DNA from: Syntrophaceae bacterium
Lineage (GTDB): Bacteria > Desulfobacterota > SM23-61
Length of the DNA stretch: 9,994 bases
Direction of reading: 5' to 3'
NCBI GenBank assembly: GCA_003154025.1
Contig: PMCE01000101.1
Span: 8,192-18,185, forward strand
The position numbers and the translations under genes were made by a program. Below the pieces are notes generated by a model. That model did not search any database and was not told where the DNA came from. It saw only the letters and a program-made list of their open reading frames with translations. Below are positions 1 through 5,528 of this stretch, in pieces. How positions within the stretch are numbered: position 1 is the first letter of the stretch; each line of letters opens with the position of its first letter.

Positions 1-1016
1 TCGGCCGGCTTGGAGCCGGACAGGCCGGAGACGATGTACATGCTGACCACCGTGACCTGCAGGAGACCTCCCCGCAGGTGGCCCACGAGGGTGTAAACAA
101 ACCGGACCAGACGAACGCTGATGGCACCCCGCTCCATGATCAGTCCGGCAAAAATGAAGAAGGGGACCGCCAGGAGGATGAAGTTGCCGGTGCCATTCAC
201 CATGCTCTGCGGGAGGGCCACCAAAGACGCGGCATCTGTAATCCAGAGATAGCTCGCCGTTGCGAGCAGCAGGACGAATCCCACGGGCACGCCGGCGAGG
301 ATCGCGAGGAAGAAGAGGGCCAAGGTGCCGAGGATGGCGGCGTCTCCGGTGAACCACGGCAACCAAGCCGGGCGGGTCACCATGGCCGCCGCGATCCCCA
401 GAGCGACCGCGCCCCCCACCTTCCAAGCCCGCACCCCGTGTTCGCGCCGCAGATGGTCCACCGCGTGGAGGGCGAGCAGCGCCAAGCCCAAGGTGAGCGG
501 CAGCGCGATCGTGGCTGCCGGCATCTGGAAGATGGGCGTGCGCTCGCTCCAGCTCGATTCGATGAACTCGACCGATGCCACCCCCGTGACCCCGACGATG
601 AATAGCGCCAGGACATCGGCGAGGGCGAAGCACACGCGTTGCACCCGAGTAGAGAATAGATTAACCACCACGCGGACGAAGGCGTGCTCCCGGCGACGGT
701 ACGCGACCGCGCCGCCGACAAATGCCAGCGTCGAGAGCGCCAGGCGGGCCACCTCGTCGGCCCACAAAAAGGACTTGTGAAAGCAGATGCGTGCCACCAC
801 ATTGGCGAGGACCACCCCCAGCTCGCCGAGGAGGGCGATCAGGACCACCGCCTCGGGAAAGGTATCCAAAATACGGAAAACGAGGCCCGCTGGCACCGGA
901 GAGACTTTCGGCCCCACCTCGGCCGCAGCCTCTGCCTTGCTGCTTGCTTTCGGAGGAATCGCAGGGACAGTCCCCTGAGATTCGCGAGACATCCTTTTTT
1001 CTTCGCGAGATGTCAA
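1..1016 (-). CDS. TRAP transporter fused permease DctQM (3' end outside window)
   Basis: Inner-membrane permease of a tripartite ATP-independent periplasmic transporter, which takes up carboxylate- or sugar-acid-type substrates delivered by a periplasmic DctP protein, driven by an ion gradient. 338 residues are visible and the frame stays open to the window edge. After a hydrophilic N-terminus (about 1-42), a DctQ-like four-helix part spans about 45-190, with the family-typical segment SFLWADEVARLALS (82-95) followed by AYRRREH. A DctM part begins near 225: GVPVGF (242-247), NFILLAVPFFIFAGL (278-292) and SGLSGSKPA (330-338). QM fusions are a known TRAP subtype. I chose the TTG at 1014-1016 because an AAGGAGG Shine-Dalgarno sits 7 nt upstream; the next in-frame ATG is at 990-992 with a poor site, and the ATG at 1021-1023 is in another frame. 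No dctP is seen in the window. It lies 32 nt after the cupin gene, probably in one operon. G+C is far higher than in its neighbours (46/60 bases at 361-420). Substrate cannot be called. Confidence 0.9.
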   Translation of the reverse strand, partial: MTSREEKRMSRESQGTVPAIPPKASSKAEAAAEVGPKVSPVPAGLVFRILDTFPEAVVLIALLGELGVVLANVVARICFHKSFLWADEVARLALSTLAFVGGAVAYRRREHAFVRVVVNLFSTRVQRVCFALADVLALFIVGVTGVASVEFIESSWSERTPIFQMPAATIALPLTLGLALLALHAVDHLRREHGVRAWKVGGAVALGIAAAMVTRPAWLPWFTGDAAILGTLALFFLAILAGVPVGFVLLLATASYLWITDAASLVALPQSMVNGTGNFILLAVPFFIFAGLIMERGAISVRLVRFVYTLVGHLRGGLLQVTVVSMYIVSGLSGSKPA

Positions 1017-1023
1017 ACTCCAT

Positions 1024-1030
1024 CCTCCTT
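1024..1030 (-). promoter_or_regulatory. Shine-Dalgarno that decides the TTG start of dctQM
   Basis: AAGGAGG on the minus strand. It abuts an out-of-frame ATG (1021-1023) with no spacing, so that ATG is unlikely to be used. The TTG at 1014-1016, in frame with the permease, is 7 nt away, an optimal distance. The inferred N-terminus is M(TTG)-TSREEKRMSRES. Confidence 0.7.
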
Positions 1031-1048
1031 GCGGCTTTGAGCGGACGT

Positions 1049-1426
1049 CTACTTCCCTCCCCGCTCCTTGATCGCCTGTTTCAGTTTCTCAAGCCACTCC
1101 TCCCGGGGGGGGCAGAAGATATCGATTCCTCTGAAGCCGGTTTTCGTCTCCCCTCCGTGAATTACATTCGGAGGATGGATGCAGATCTCTCCGGCCTTCA
1201 TCAAAAATTTTTCTTCCCCGCAGATGTGGTCTTCCTCTCCTTCCAGGATAATGAGGATCTGTTCCGAGGGATGACGGTGAAGCGGGAAAACACATCCCGC
1301 AGGGTTCTGGATAAAACTGATCAGGGCATTCTGGCCCGTTACCATGCGGCTTTTGGATTGTTCGGTCAAGTGGACTAACGGAAGATCTTCAATTCGATAA
1401 TGATACTTTGAGTTTGGTTTGCCCAT
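1049..1426 (-). CDS. Small single-domain cupin protein
   Basis: A 125-residue cytoplasmic protein made of one conserved beta-barrel (cupin_2 type). Cupin motif 1 is G-x5-HRHPSEQ-x6-G around residues 44-63, giving the two metal-ligand histidines and a Gln where many cupins carry Glu. Motif 2 is GEICIHPPNVIHGG (about 79-92), with its final metal-ligand His. The C-terminal FCPPREEWL is typical of small stand-alone cupins. Such proteins bind a metal and a small ligand and may act as isomerases, dioxygenases or sensors; no reaction can be assigned here. The ATG at 1424-1426 has GGAGG at 1432-1436, well spaced. It sits between the IclR regulator and the TRAP permease, so it probably acts on, or senses, the transported substrate or an early intermediate. 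A perfect 14-bp palindrome lies just upstream of its ribosome-binding site. Confidence 0.85.
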   Translation of the reverse strand: MGKPNSKYHYRIEDLPLVHLTEQSKSRMVTGQNALISFIQNPAGCVFPLHRHPSEQILIILEGEEDHICGEEKFLMKAGEICIHPPNVIHGGETKTGFRGIDIFCPPREEWLEKLKQAIKERGGK

Positions 1427-1427
1427 T

Positions 1428-1550
1428 TCATCCTCCTCTTTTAAAAGAGTTTACATCGGTCATCAAATCCGGCTGAACCGTTGCCCGGGTAAAAAACGCG
1501 GTCCTTGGGCTGGCCACATTTATGTTCGAGCGCGCCGCCCGCCCCTTCAT
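1428..1550 (-). CDS. Possible 40-residue small ORF between iclR and cupin (doubtful)
   Basis: The ATG at 1548-1550 overlaps the TGA stop of the IclR gene (1547-1549) as ATGA, the usual geometry of translational coupling. The frame runs 40 codons (MKGRAARSNINVASPRT...SFKRGG) and its TGA (1428-1430) lies just beyond the cupin Shine-Dalgarno. There is no good Shine-Dalgarno of its own, no recognisable domain and no hydrophobic segment; the peptide is basic. It fills the 120-nt gap exactly, which would keep ribosomes moving from iclR to the cupin gene, but chance could also produce it. Confidence 0.2.
   Translation of the reverse strand: MKGRAARSNINVASPRTAFFTRATVQPDLMTDVNSFKRGG
1436..1449. promoter_or_regulatory. 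Perfect 14-bp palindrome upstream of cupin gene
   Basis: CTCTTTTAAAAGAG, self-complementary over all 14 bases, touches the cupin Shine-Dalgarno (1432-1436). As DNA it could be an operator for the neighbouring IclR-type or another dimeric regulator. As RNA, the first and last five or so bases could form a short hairpin next to the ribosome site. No binding evidence exists; the symmetry itself is directly visible. Confidence 0.4.
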
Positions 1551-2311
1551 CGGTAGCCCATTTTGTGGGAGATCCGAGCCGATGCCCCCAGTACCTGGTG
1601 AATGAAATCCTTTTCTTTCTGAGTGTTGATCTTCTTCTGGGGGCCCGACACGCTCAGGGCCGCCACGATATTGCCCAGGTGATCCCGGATCGGAGCGGCA
1701 ATACATTCTACATCTTCTTCGATTTCCCGACAGTCCAGGGCATACCCTTGCTTATGAACCTGGCTCAACTCCAGGACTAATTTTTTTTTGGAAGTCAGGG
1801 TCCGCGGGGTGAAAGCCCGGAACCGGATTTGATCCAGAATCCGGGATCGATCTTGCGGAGGGAGGTACGCGAGCAGCACCTTTCCCAGGGCGGTGCAATA
1901 AACCGGCCCCCGCTGACCGAGTTTGGAAATGACCCCGACGCTCCGGGGAGAATCCACTTTATCCAGATAAAGAATCTCCGTCTCGCTCAAAACCGCCAGG
2001 TGGACCGTTTCTTGGACCCGTTGGGCCAAATCCGCCATGATCGGTTTGGCGACTTCGACCAGGTCGATCCGCCGCAGGTAGGCGCTCCCGATTTCGAAGG
2101 CGCCCAGCCCCAGCGAATATTCCCCGGTCTTTTCATTCCGCTCCACCATTCCGCACTTCTCCAGGGAAAGAAGAATGCGGTAGGCCGTGGAACGATCGAG
2201 GTGCAAAAGGCCGGCAAGTTCGATGAGTTTGAACGCCCCCCGGTCCCCGGAAAGGCTCTTCAGGATCGCGCAGGCGCGGAGAATGGAATTGATCAGGTAT
2301 CGGTCCCGCAT
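1547..2311 (-). CDS. IclR-family transcriptional regulator
   Basis: 254 residues, the usual length for the family. The N-terminal winged helix-turn-helix spans about 6-70, with LIELAGLLHLDRSTAYRILL (29-48) as the helix-turn-helix and GEYSLGLG (63-70) as the wing. The C-terminal effector-binding domain covers about 80-250 and carries the family signatures YCTALGKVLLAYL (138-150), GYALDCREIEEDVECIAAPI (189-208) and the closing ALSVSGP segment. IclR proteins bind DNA as dimers or tetramers and respond to small carboxylates or aromatic acids, usually controlling adjacent catabolic or uptake genes. It is the first gene of the set followed by the cupin and TRAP genes, so it most likely controls them and itself. 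The ATG at 2309-2311 has AAGGA at 2316-2320. A run of nine A residues (1781-1789 on this strand) encodes KKK at 175-177, a possible slippage site. The effector is unknown. Confidence 0.95.
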   Translation of the reverse strand: MRDRYLINSILRACAILKSLSGDRGAFKLIELAGLLHLDRSTAYRILLSLEKCGMVERNEKTGEYSLGLGAFEIGSAYLRRIDLVEVAKPIMADLAQRVQETVHLAVLSETEILYLDKVDSPRSVGVISKLGQRGPVYCTALGKVLLAYLPPQDRSRILDQIRFRAFTPRTLTSKKKLVLELSQVHKQGYALDCREIEEDVECIAAPIRDHLGNIVAALSVSGPQKKINTQKEKDFIHQVLGASARISHKMGYR

Positions 2312-2320
2312 GTCATCCTT

Positions 2321-2338
2321 TGTTTCACTATTACAACA
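2321..2338. promoter_or_regulatory. Candidate IclR autoregulatory operator
   Basis: Imperfect palindrome TGTTGTAATAGTGAAACA (minus strand), with symmetric outer TGTT/AACA and 6 of 9 base pairs matched. It covers the predicted transcription start and the iclR leader, where an autorepressor would bind. IclR-type operators are commonly short A/T-rich palindromes of this size. Binding is inferred only. Confidence 0.35.
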
Positions 2339-2344
2339 GATGAT

Positions 2345-2373
2345 TAAATATCAAAACATCCCCATTTTGTCAA
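2345..2373 (-). promoter_or_regulatory. Sigma70-type promoter for iclR-cupin-dctQM
   Basis: On the minus strand a perfect -35 TTGACA (2368-2373) is followed by a 17-bp spacer and TATTTA (2345-2350) as -10. TTTAAT, two bases further on, is a better -10 but at a 19-bp spacing. Transcription would start near 2338, about 27 nt upstream of the iclR ATG. The only nearby downstream minus-strand gene is iclR. Confidence 0.55.
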
Positions 2374-2391
2374 CCGAAAAAGCTCCGCCTC

Positions 2392-2440
2392 TCCGGGGCC
2401 CGGATCCTTCCCGACTTCCCGGGTCTTCCGTTTAACCCGG
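2392..2440. repeat. Cluster of CCGGG inverted repeats
   Basis: A 13-bp near-perfect palindrome TCCGGGGCCCGGA (2392-2404; six-base arms, one-base centre) is followed by a second inverted repeat, CCGGGT (2419-2424) and ACCCGG (2435-2440), with a 10-nt loop. They lie in the non-coding DNA between the divergent iclR and diguanylate cyclase genes, just upstream of the iclR -35. They could be protein sites or RNA hairpins. No T-tract makes them obvious terminators. Confidence 0.35.
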
Positions 2441-2581
2441 AGGTCCAAGAGAAAGGAGGGGTTGATGGGCCGATCCTTCCGCTTTTTCCCCCGGTAATTT
2501 TCTAAATGATGAATTTCCCTCATGAATCTTTTGAAGTTATGGACCAAGAGTGCCGATGAATCAGGCAAAAGGGGTCAATTG

Positions 2582-2594
2582 AAGGTATTACCTT
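2582..2594. promoter_or_regulatory. Perfect inverted repeat at the start of the diguanylate cyclase gene
   Basis: AAGGTATTACCTT: six-base arms around a single central base, ending 6 nt before the ATG at 2601. It includes the only Shine-Dalgarno-like bases (GAAGG, 2581-2585), so a protein bound here would also block translation initiation or early transcription. A one-base centre fits DNA binding by a dimer better than an RNA hairpin. Confidence 0.35.
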
Positions 2595-2600
2595 ATTGAA

Positions 2601-3539
2601 ATGATGAAAATTATCAAATACCTCAGCGCTCAGCCCAAACCCAACCTCATGGTCTACGGGATCATCGGGGTCATCCTGATCGGTTTTGCCAACCATCAGG
2701 CGGGGTTGGAGTTCTCCGCTTCGATCTTTTATCTTTTGCCCGTAGCCCTGGTAAGCTGGTGTGCGGGGAGGAGAGAAGGGGGGTTCATCGCCCTATGCAG
2801 CTCGGTGTCCTGGTCCGCGGCCGAATTTTATGCGGGACGGAATTATTCCCATCTCATCATCTATTACTGGAACATGGTGGTCATGTTCGGATTTTTCTTC
2901 AGCGTGAACTTTGCTTTGTCCGGGTTCAAAAAAGCGTTGGAAAAGGAAAAGAACCTGGCCCGGGTTGATTCTCTAACCGGAGTGGCGAATTCAAGGAGTT
3001 TTTCCGATTTGGTTGAAAAAGAAATTGAACGTTCCCAAAGATACCGGCATCCCTTGACCGTCCTGTACCTCGACTGCGATAATTTTAAGAACGTCAACGA
3101 TAATTTCGGGCATCAAATTGGCAACCGCCTCCTGCGTTCATTGGCCATCAATCTACAGAACCATACCCGCACCACCGATACCGTGGCCCGCTTGGGGGGG
3201 GATGAATTTGCCGTTCTAATGCCCGAAACAGGCGACCAGATTGTTCCTAAGGCTATGCAACGACTTCACACCCGATTGGTGGATGCTCTGCGCAAGAAGG
3301 GATGGCCCGTCACCTTGAGCATGGGAGCCGCCATCTACCTTCATCCGCCAGGGTCGGCGGAGGAATTGATCAAGAGCGCCGACCGTCTCATGCTCCAGGC
3401 CAAAAATGAAGGGAAAAATACGATCCGATACAAAATCTTTGGGGAACAAGATGTGAGTCCTCAACCTGATCTGCCCGCAGACTCTTCAATTCGCTCTCTG
3501 AGAAGTCTCCATCAAGAGGATCACCTGCCGGTTATTTGA
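2601..3539 (+). CDS. Membrane-anchored diguanylate cyclase (GGDEF)
   Basis: 312 residues; makes the second messenger cyclic di-GMP from two GTP at the inner membrane. The N-terminal part (about 17-107) holds roughly four hydrophobic segments, a compact sensor/anchor without a recognised periplasmic domain. A charged linker (about 108-120) leads to a GGDEF domain from about 121 to 280. The signature GGDEF is intact at 199-203, preceded by the inhibitory I-site R-T-T-D at 190-193 at the canonical five-residue spacing, so product feedback is expected. D158 (LDCDNFK) and N166 match the metal- and guanine-binding positions of PleD, but the PleD D344 position (GHxxGD) is Asn175 here. No EAL domain is present. 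A tail of about 30 residues follows the domain. The start has only a weak, distant Shine-Dalgarno (GAAGG, 2581-2585); ATG at 2604 is an equally possible start. Monocistronic; the stimulus is unknown. Confidence 0.95.
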   Translation: MMKIIKYLSAQPKPNLMVYGIIGVILIGFANHQAGLEFSASIFYLLPVALVSWCAGRREGGFIALCSSVSWSAAEFYAGRNYSHLIIYYWNMVVMFGFFFSVNFALSGFKKALEKEKNLARVDSLTGVANSRSFSDLVEKEIERSQRYRHPLTVLYLDCDNFKNVNDNFGHQIGNRLLRSLAINLQNHTRTTDTVARLGGDEFAVLMPETGDQIVPKAMQRLHTRLVDALRKKGWPVTLSMGAAIYLHPPGSAEELIKSADRLMLQAKNEGKNTIRYKIFGEQDVSPQPDLPADSSIRSLRSLHQEDHLPVI

Positions 3540-3700
3540 CGGGAATTTCTGGTCAGAATGGTCCTCTAACCGAGAAAAATCCAGACTGAACAGCTCAGCA
3601 CAATCCTTCGCTCGCCGGCAAAAAAAACGAGATGGCTAAATTCTGTCTGCCCAAATTGCCCTGGTTTTATCAGGTCTTTTAGATTAAGTGGGATGTTCCC

Positions 3701-4642
3701 TCATTCATCCCCCTCGATCGCTCGCCGGATACGCTCCAACTTGGCATTTTCCTCCCGTAGAGCCTGATGGGCTTCCCCTAAAGGTACAGGTTTAAGACGG
3801 AGGCTCTGGCCGGGCATGACTTGGGCCAGTTGGTCCAGGTCTGCGGAAATGACATTGGCAATCTTGGTATAGCCCCCGGAGACCTGTGCATCCCAAAGCA
3901 AAATGATGGGTAACCCATCTCCTGGAACCTGGATGGCTCCGCGCGCAATGGGTTCAGAGATGATATCCGCACCCTTCCGATGCTCAATCTTCGGGCCTTC
4001 CATCCGGTAGCCCATCCGGTCCGATTGGGAGGTAACCTTATAGACAGAGGAAAAAAAAGTCTCGATGCCTCCACGGGTAAAACGATCCTCTTGAGGCCCC
4101 AGGATAACCCTTAAAGGGTTTTGGGTGGAAGAGGGAGGAAGCATCTCCTGGGAGAGCTTTTTCAGGGGAATCGATTTTTTTTCAGGCTCTTCGATCTCCA
4201 GTATATCCCCGGCTTGAAGGGGGGCCCCCATCAACCCTCGGACGAAGGTGGACCGGCTCCCCAGGAATACGGGCCCGGAGAAGCCGCCTCGAACCGCCAG
4301 GTAGGCCCGCAGGCCCTGTTTCCTCGCCCGGAAGAGTACCCGTTCCCCTTTCTGGATAGCAATGGCTTGGCCCATAGGAAAGGGATTTCCTTCCACCGCC
4401 GGAGAGAGATCCCCTCCCGTTACTGCGGCCACGAGATCGTTCAAGGCTATAAGTTCCAGGCGGAAAAGGGTAACCTCCAGCAGGGCTGCACTGGCAGGAT
4501 TCCCCACCAGCCAGTTGGCCACCCGGGCAGAGAAACGATCCGCCGCGCCGGAGGCCGGGGTTCCGTATTTCATAAAACCCGCCCGGCCCAGGTCCTGGAT
4601 AGCCGTATGGATTCCCGGGTGGATCACTTCAAAAGCTCTCAT
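3701..4642 (-). CDS. pxpC: 5-oxoprolinase subunit C (AHS2 / carboxyltransferase-like)
   Basis: 313 residues, normal for the family. With PxpA and PxpB, PxpC forms the bacterial ATP-dependent 5-oxoprolinase that opens pyroglutamate to glutamate in the cytoplasm. Older annotations call this family KipA, allophanate hydrolase subunit 2 or biotin-dependent carboxyltransferase. Visible family features are IHPGIHTAIQDLGR (7-20), ASGAADRFSARVANWLVGNP (30-49), AVTGGDLSP (73-81), RAYLAVRGGF and LGSRSTFVRG in the middle, and VSGGYTKIANVISADL toward the C-terminus. Its ATG overlaps the TGA of pxpB (ATGA, 4639-4642), so the two are translationally coupled and probably made in equal amounts. A third subunit gene, pxpA (YcsF/LamB family), does not follow; the next gene is convergent. 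5-oxoproline as the substrate is inferred from family membership; a related amide or carboxylated substrate is possible. Confidence 0.9.
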   Translation of the reverse strand: MRAFEVIHPGIHTAIQDLGRAGFMKYGTPASGAADRFSARVANWLVGNPASAALLEVTLFRLELIALNDLVAAVTGGDLSPAVEGNPFPMGQAIAIQKGERVLFRARKQGLRAYLAVRGGFSGPVFLGSRSTFVRGLMGAPLQAGDILEIEEPEKKSIPLKKLSQEMLPPSSTQNPLRVILGPQEDRFTRGGIETFFSSVYKVTSQSDRMGYRMEGPKIEHRKGADIISEPIARGAIQVPGDGLPIILLWDAQVSGGYTKIANVISADLDQLAQVMPGQSLRLKPVPLGEAHQALREENAKLERIRRAIEGDE

Positions 4643-5343
4643 AAGAAATCCGTTGCCGCTCGGCCTTGGGCCTTCGTTGCTTCTTCCTCGGATACAGAGA
4701 TAAACGCAATTTCATCTCCGGAAACAAATGGAATCGGGGGCAAGATCCGAGGGTCATAGAGATGGACGAAGGTCCGCCCGATATAATTGAAACCCGAAGG
4801 TTGATTTGTCGAAATGGCATTGGCCTGCCCGCCAGCGAAACCCACGGACCCTGCCGGCACCAGGGTTCGGGGAGTTGCCAGACGGGGGACCCGGAGCGCT
4901 TCGGGGAGTCCCCCGAGATAGGCCAGCCCGCAGATGAAACCGATAAAATAAACCATGAAATGAGTCGTGGAAAAAATCCGGATCACTTCTTCCGCGGGAA
5001 GATGGAGGATCTCTGCTACCCGTTGCAGGTCGGGCCCATGGGGCCCTCCATAGATCGTAGGCAGGCGGAAGAGTCTCCGGAGAGGAAGATCGATGGACCC
5101 GGCCTTTTCAACCCAGAGATGGACTTTTTCTAATAGATCCCGGTACTCGATTCTCAAGGGATCATAAGTTACCATCAGGGCCCGATAGGCCGGAAGGACC
5201 TCCTGGATACCCGGAAGAGGATCGGATTCGATGCTCAGAGCCAGAGCGCGAACCGCGCGGTTTACCTCCGGGTCGATCCGGTTCTCGAATTCAACCAGCA
5301 GAGCGCTGTCGCCGGAGGGTCTGATCTTCGGCCATTCGTTCAT
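4639..5343 (-). CDS. pxpB: 5-oxoprolinase subunit B (AHS1 / KipI-like)
   Basis: 234 residues, close to the usual 220-240. PxpB pairs with PxpC in the 5-oxoprolinase complex; in Bacillus the homologue KipI was first described as a sporulation kinase inhibitor. Seen in sequence: the N-terminal GDSALLVEF (11-19), PAYRALMVTYDP (51-62), YGGPHGPDL (98-106), the long conserved stretch FICGLAYLGGLP (136-147), PRLATPRTLVPAGSVGFAGGQ (153-173), and GRTFVHLYDP (189-198) near the C-terminus. The normal FxPGFAYLGG motif reads FICGLAYLGG, with Pro-Gly replaced by Cys-Gly. The ATG at 5341-5343 has only a purine-rich stretch upstream (GGGAG about 14 nt away). First gene of a two-gene operon, with a good promoter about 145 nt upstream, so its transcript should carry a long leader containing two intergenic repeat units. 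Confidence 0.9.
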   Translation of the reverse strand: MNEWPKIRPSGDSALLVEFENRIDPEVNRAVRALALSIESDPLPGIQEVLPAYRALMVTYDPLRIEYRDLLEKVHLWVEKAGSIDLPLRRLFRLPTIYGGPHGPDLQRVAEILHLPAEEVIRIFSTTHFMVYFIGFICGLAYLGGLPEALRVPRLATPRTLVPAGSVGFAGGQANAISTNQPSGFNYIGRTFVHLYDPRILPPIPFVSGDEIAFISVSEEEATKAQGRAATDFL

Positions 5344-5367
5344 TCGTTTCTTTCTATCTCCCTCGAT

Positions 5368-5390
5368 GGGACGCGGATGAACGCGGATAA
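5368..5390 (+). repeat. Intergenic repeat unit, copy 1 (10-bp period)
   Basis: Contains ACGCGGAT twice at a spacing of 10 bp (5371 and 5381). Aligned with the reverse complement of the unit at 5463-5485 it matches at 15 of 23 positions, most differences being G/A. Short sequences of the style 'CGCGGATGAACGCGGAT' are, from memory, dispersed in intergenic DNA of various environmental bacteria; this could not be searched. It lies in the predicted pxpB leader. Confidence 0.5.
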
Positions 5391-5462
5391 AACAAAAACG
5401 AGATTTGGGTCCCGGGAACTTAGAGAATTTTTCCCCTGATCTTTTTATTTTACCTCATTATT

Positions 5463-5485
5463 AAATCCGTGTTTCCCCGTGTTCC
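5463..5485 (-). repeat. Intergenic repeat unit, copy 2 (inverted)
   Basis: On the plus strand CCGTGTT occurs twice at a spacing of 10 bp (5467 and 5477). Read on the minus strand, the unit resembles the copy at 5368-5390, so the two form a pair of imperfect inverted repeats about 72 nt apart. It sits just at the predicted pxpB transcription start, so both copies could base-pair in the leader RNA. Confidence 0.5.
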
Positions 5486-5487
5486 TT

Positions 5488-5516
5488 ATTAAAATTTTTT
5501 CTTCCCTTTTTGTCAA
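5488..5516 (-). promoter_or_regulatory. Sigma70-type promoter for pxpBC
   Basis: Minus strand TTGACA (5511-5516, perfect -35), 17-bp spacer, TTTAAT (5488-5493, five of six -10 bases). The expected start near 5481 leaves a leader of about 138 nt before pxpB. The -35 box overlaps the beginning of the Shine-Dalgarno region of the divergent MFS gene, so the two genes share control DNA. Confidence 0.65.
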
Positions 5517-5528
5517 GGGGAGGTGATC
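5515..5528 (+). promoter_or_regulatory. Very strong Shine-Dalgarno of the MFS gene
   Basis: AAGGGGAGGTGATC: ten consecutive bases (GGAGGTGATC) match the complement of the 16S rRNA 3' end. It is 8 nt from the ATG at 5537 and fixes that start; the upstream in-frame TTG at 5510 lies ahead of this site and is not a credible start. Confidence 0.8.

Noticed and set aside
1101..1112. G/C homopolymer runs (8 G at 1105-1112, 8 G at 3194-3201) as frameshift sites
   Set aside because: Both lie in frame within intact, motif-consistent genes (cupin PPR, GGDEF), so no frameshift is needed or suggested.
78..1378. Plus-strand open frames of 118-218 codons across the left end
   Set aside because: All are shadows of the minus-strand TRAP permease and cupin genes; translations are low-complexity or Arg/Pro-rich without domains.
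2344..2568. Minus-strand 74-codon open frame between iclR and the diguanylate cyclase gene
   Set aside because: TTG start without a ribosome site, no recognisable domain, highly basic with a segment imposed by the G/C-rich inverted repeats; it also covers the likely iclR promoter.
3540..3700. Terminator between the convergent diguanylate cyclase and pxpC genes
   Set aside because: Only a 4-bp stem (CCTG 3660-3663, CAGG 3671-3674) was found; too weak to call despite a short T-rich stretch after it.
3701..4642. Reading pxpC as a biotin-dependent carboxyltransferase or urea amidolyase part
   Set aside because: No biotin carboxylase, biotin-carrier or allophanate hydrolase domain is adjacent; the pxpB-pxpC pair fits the 5-oxoprolinase family better.
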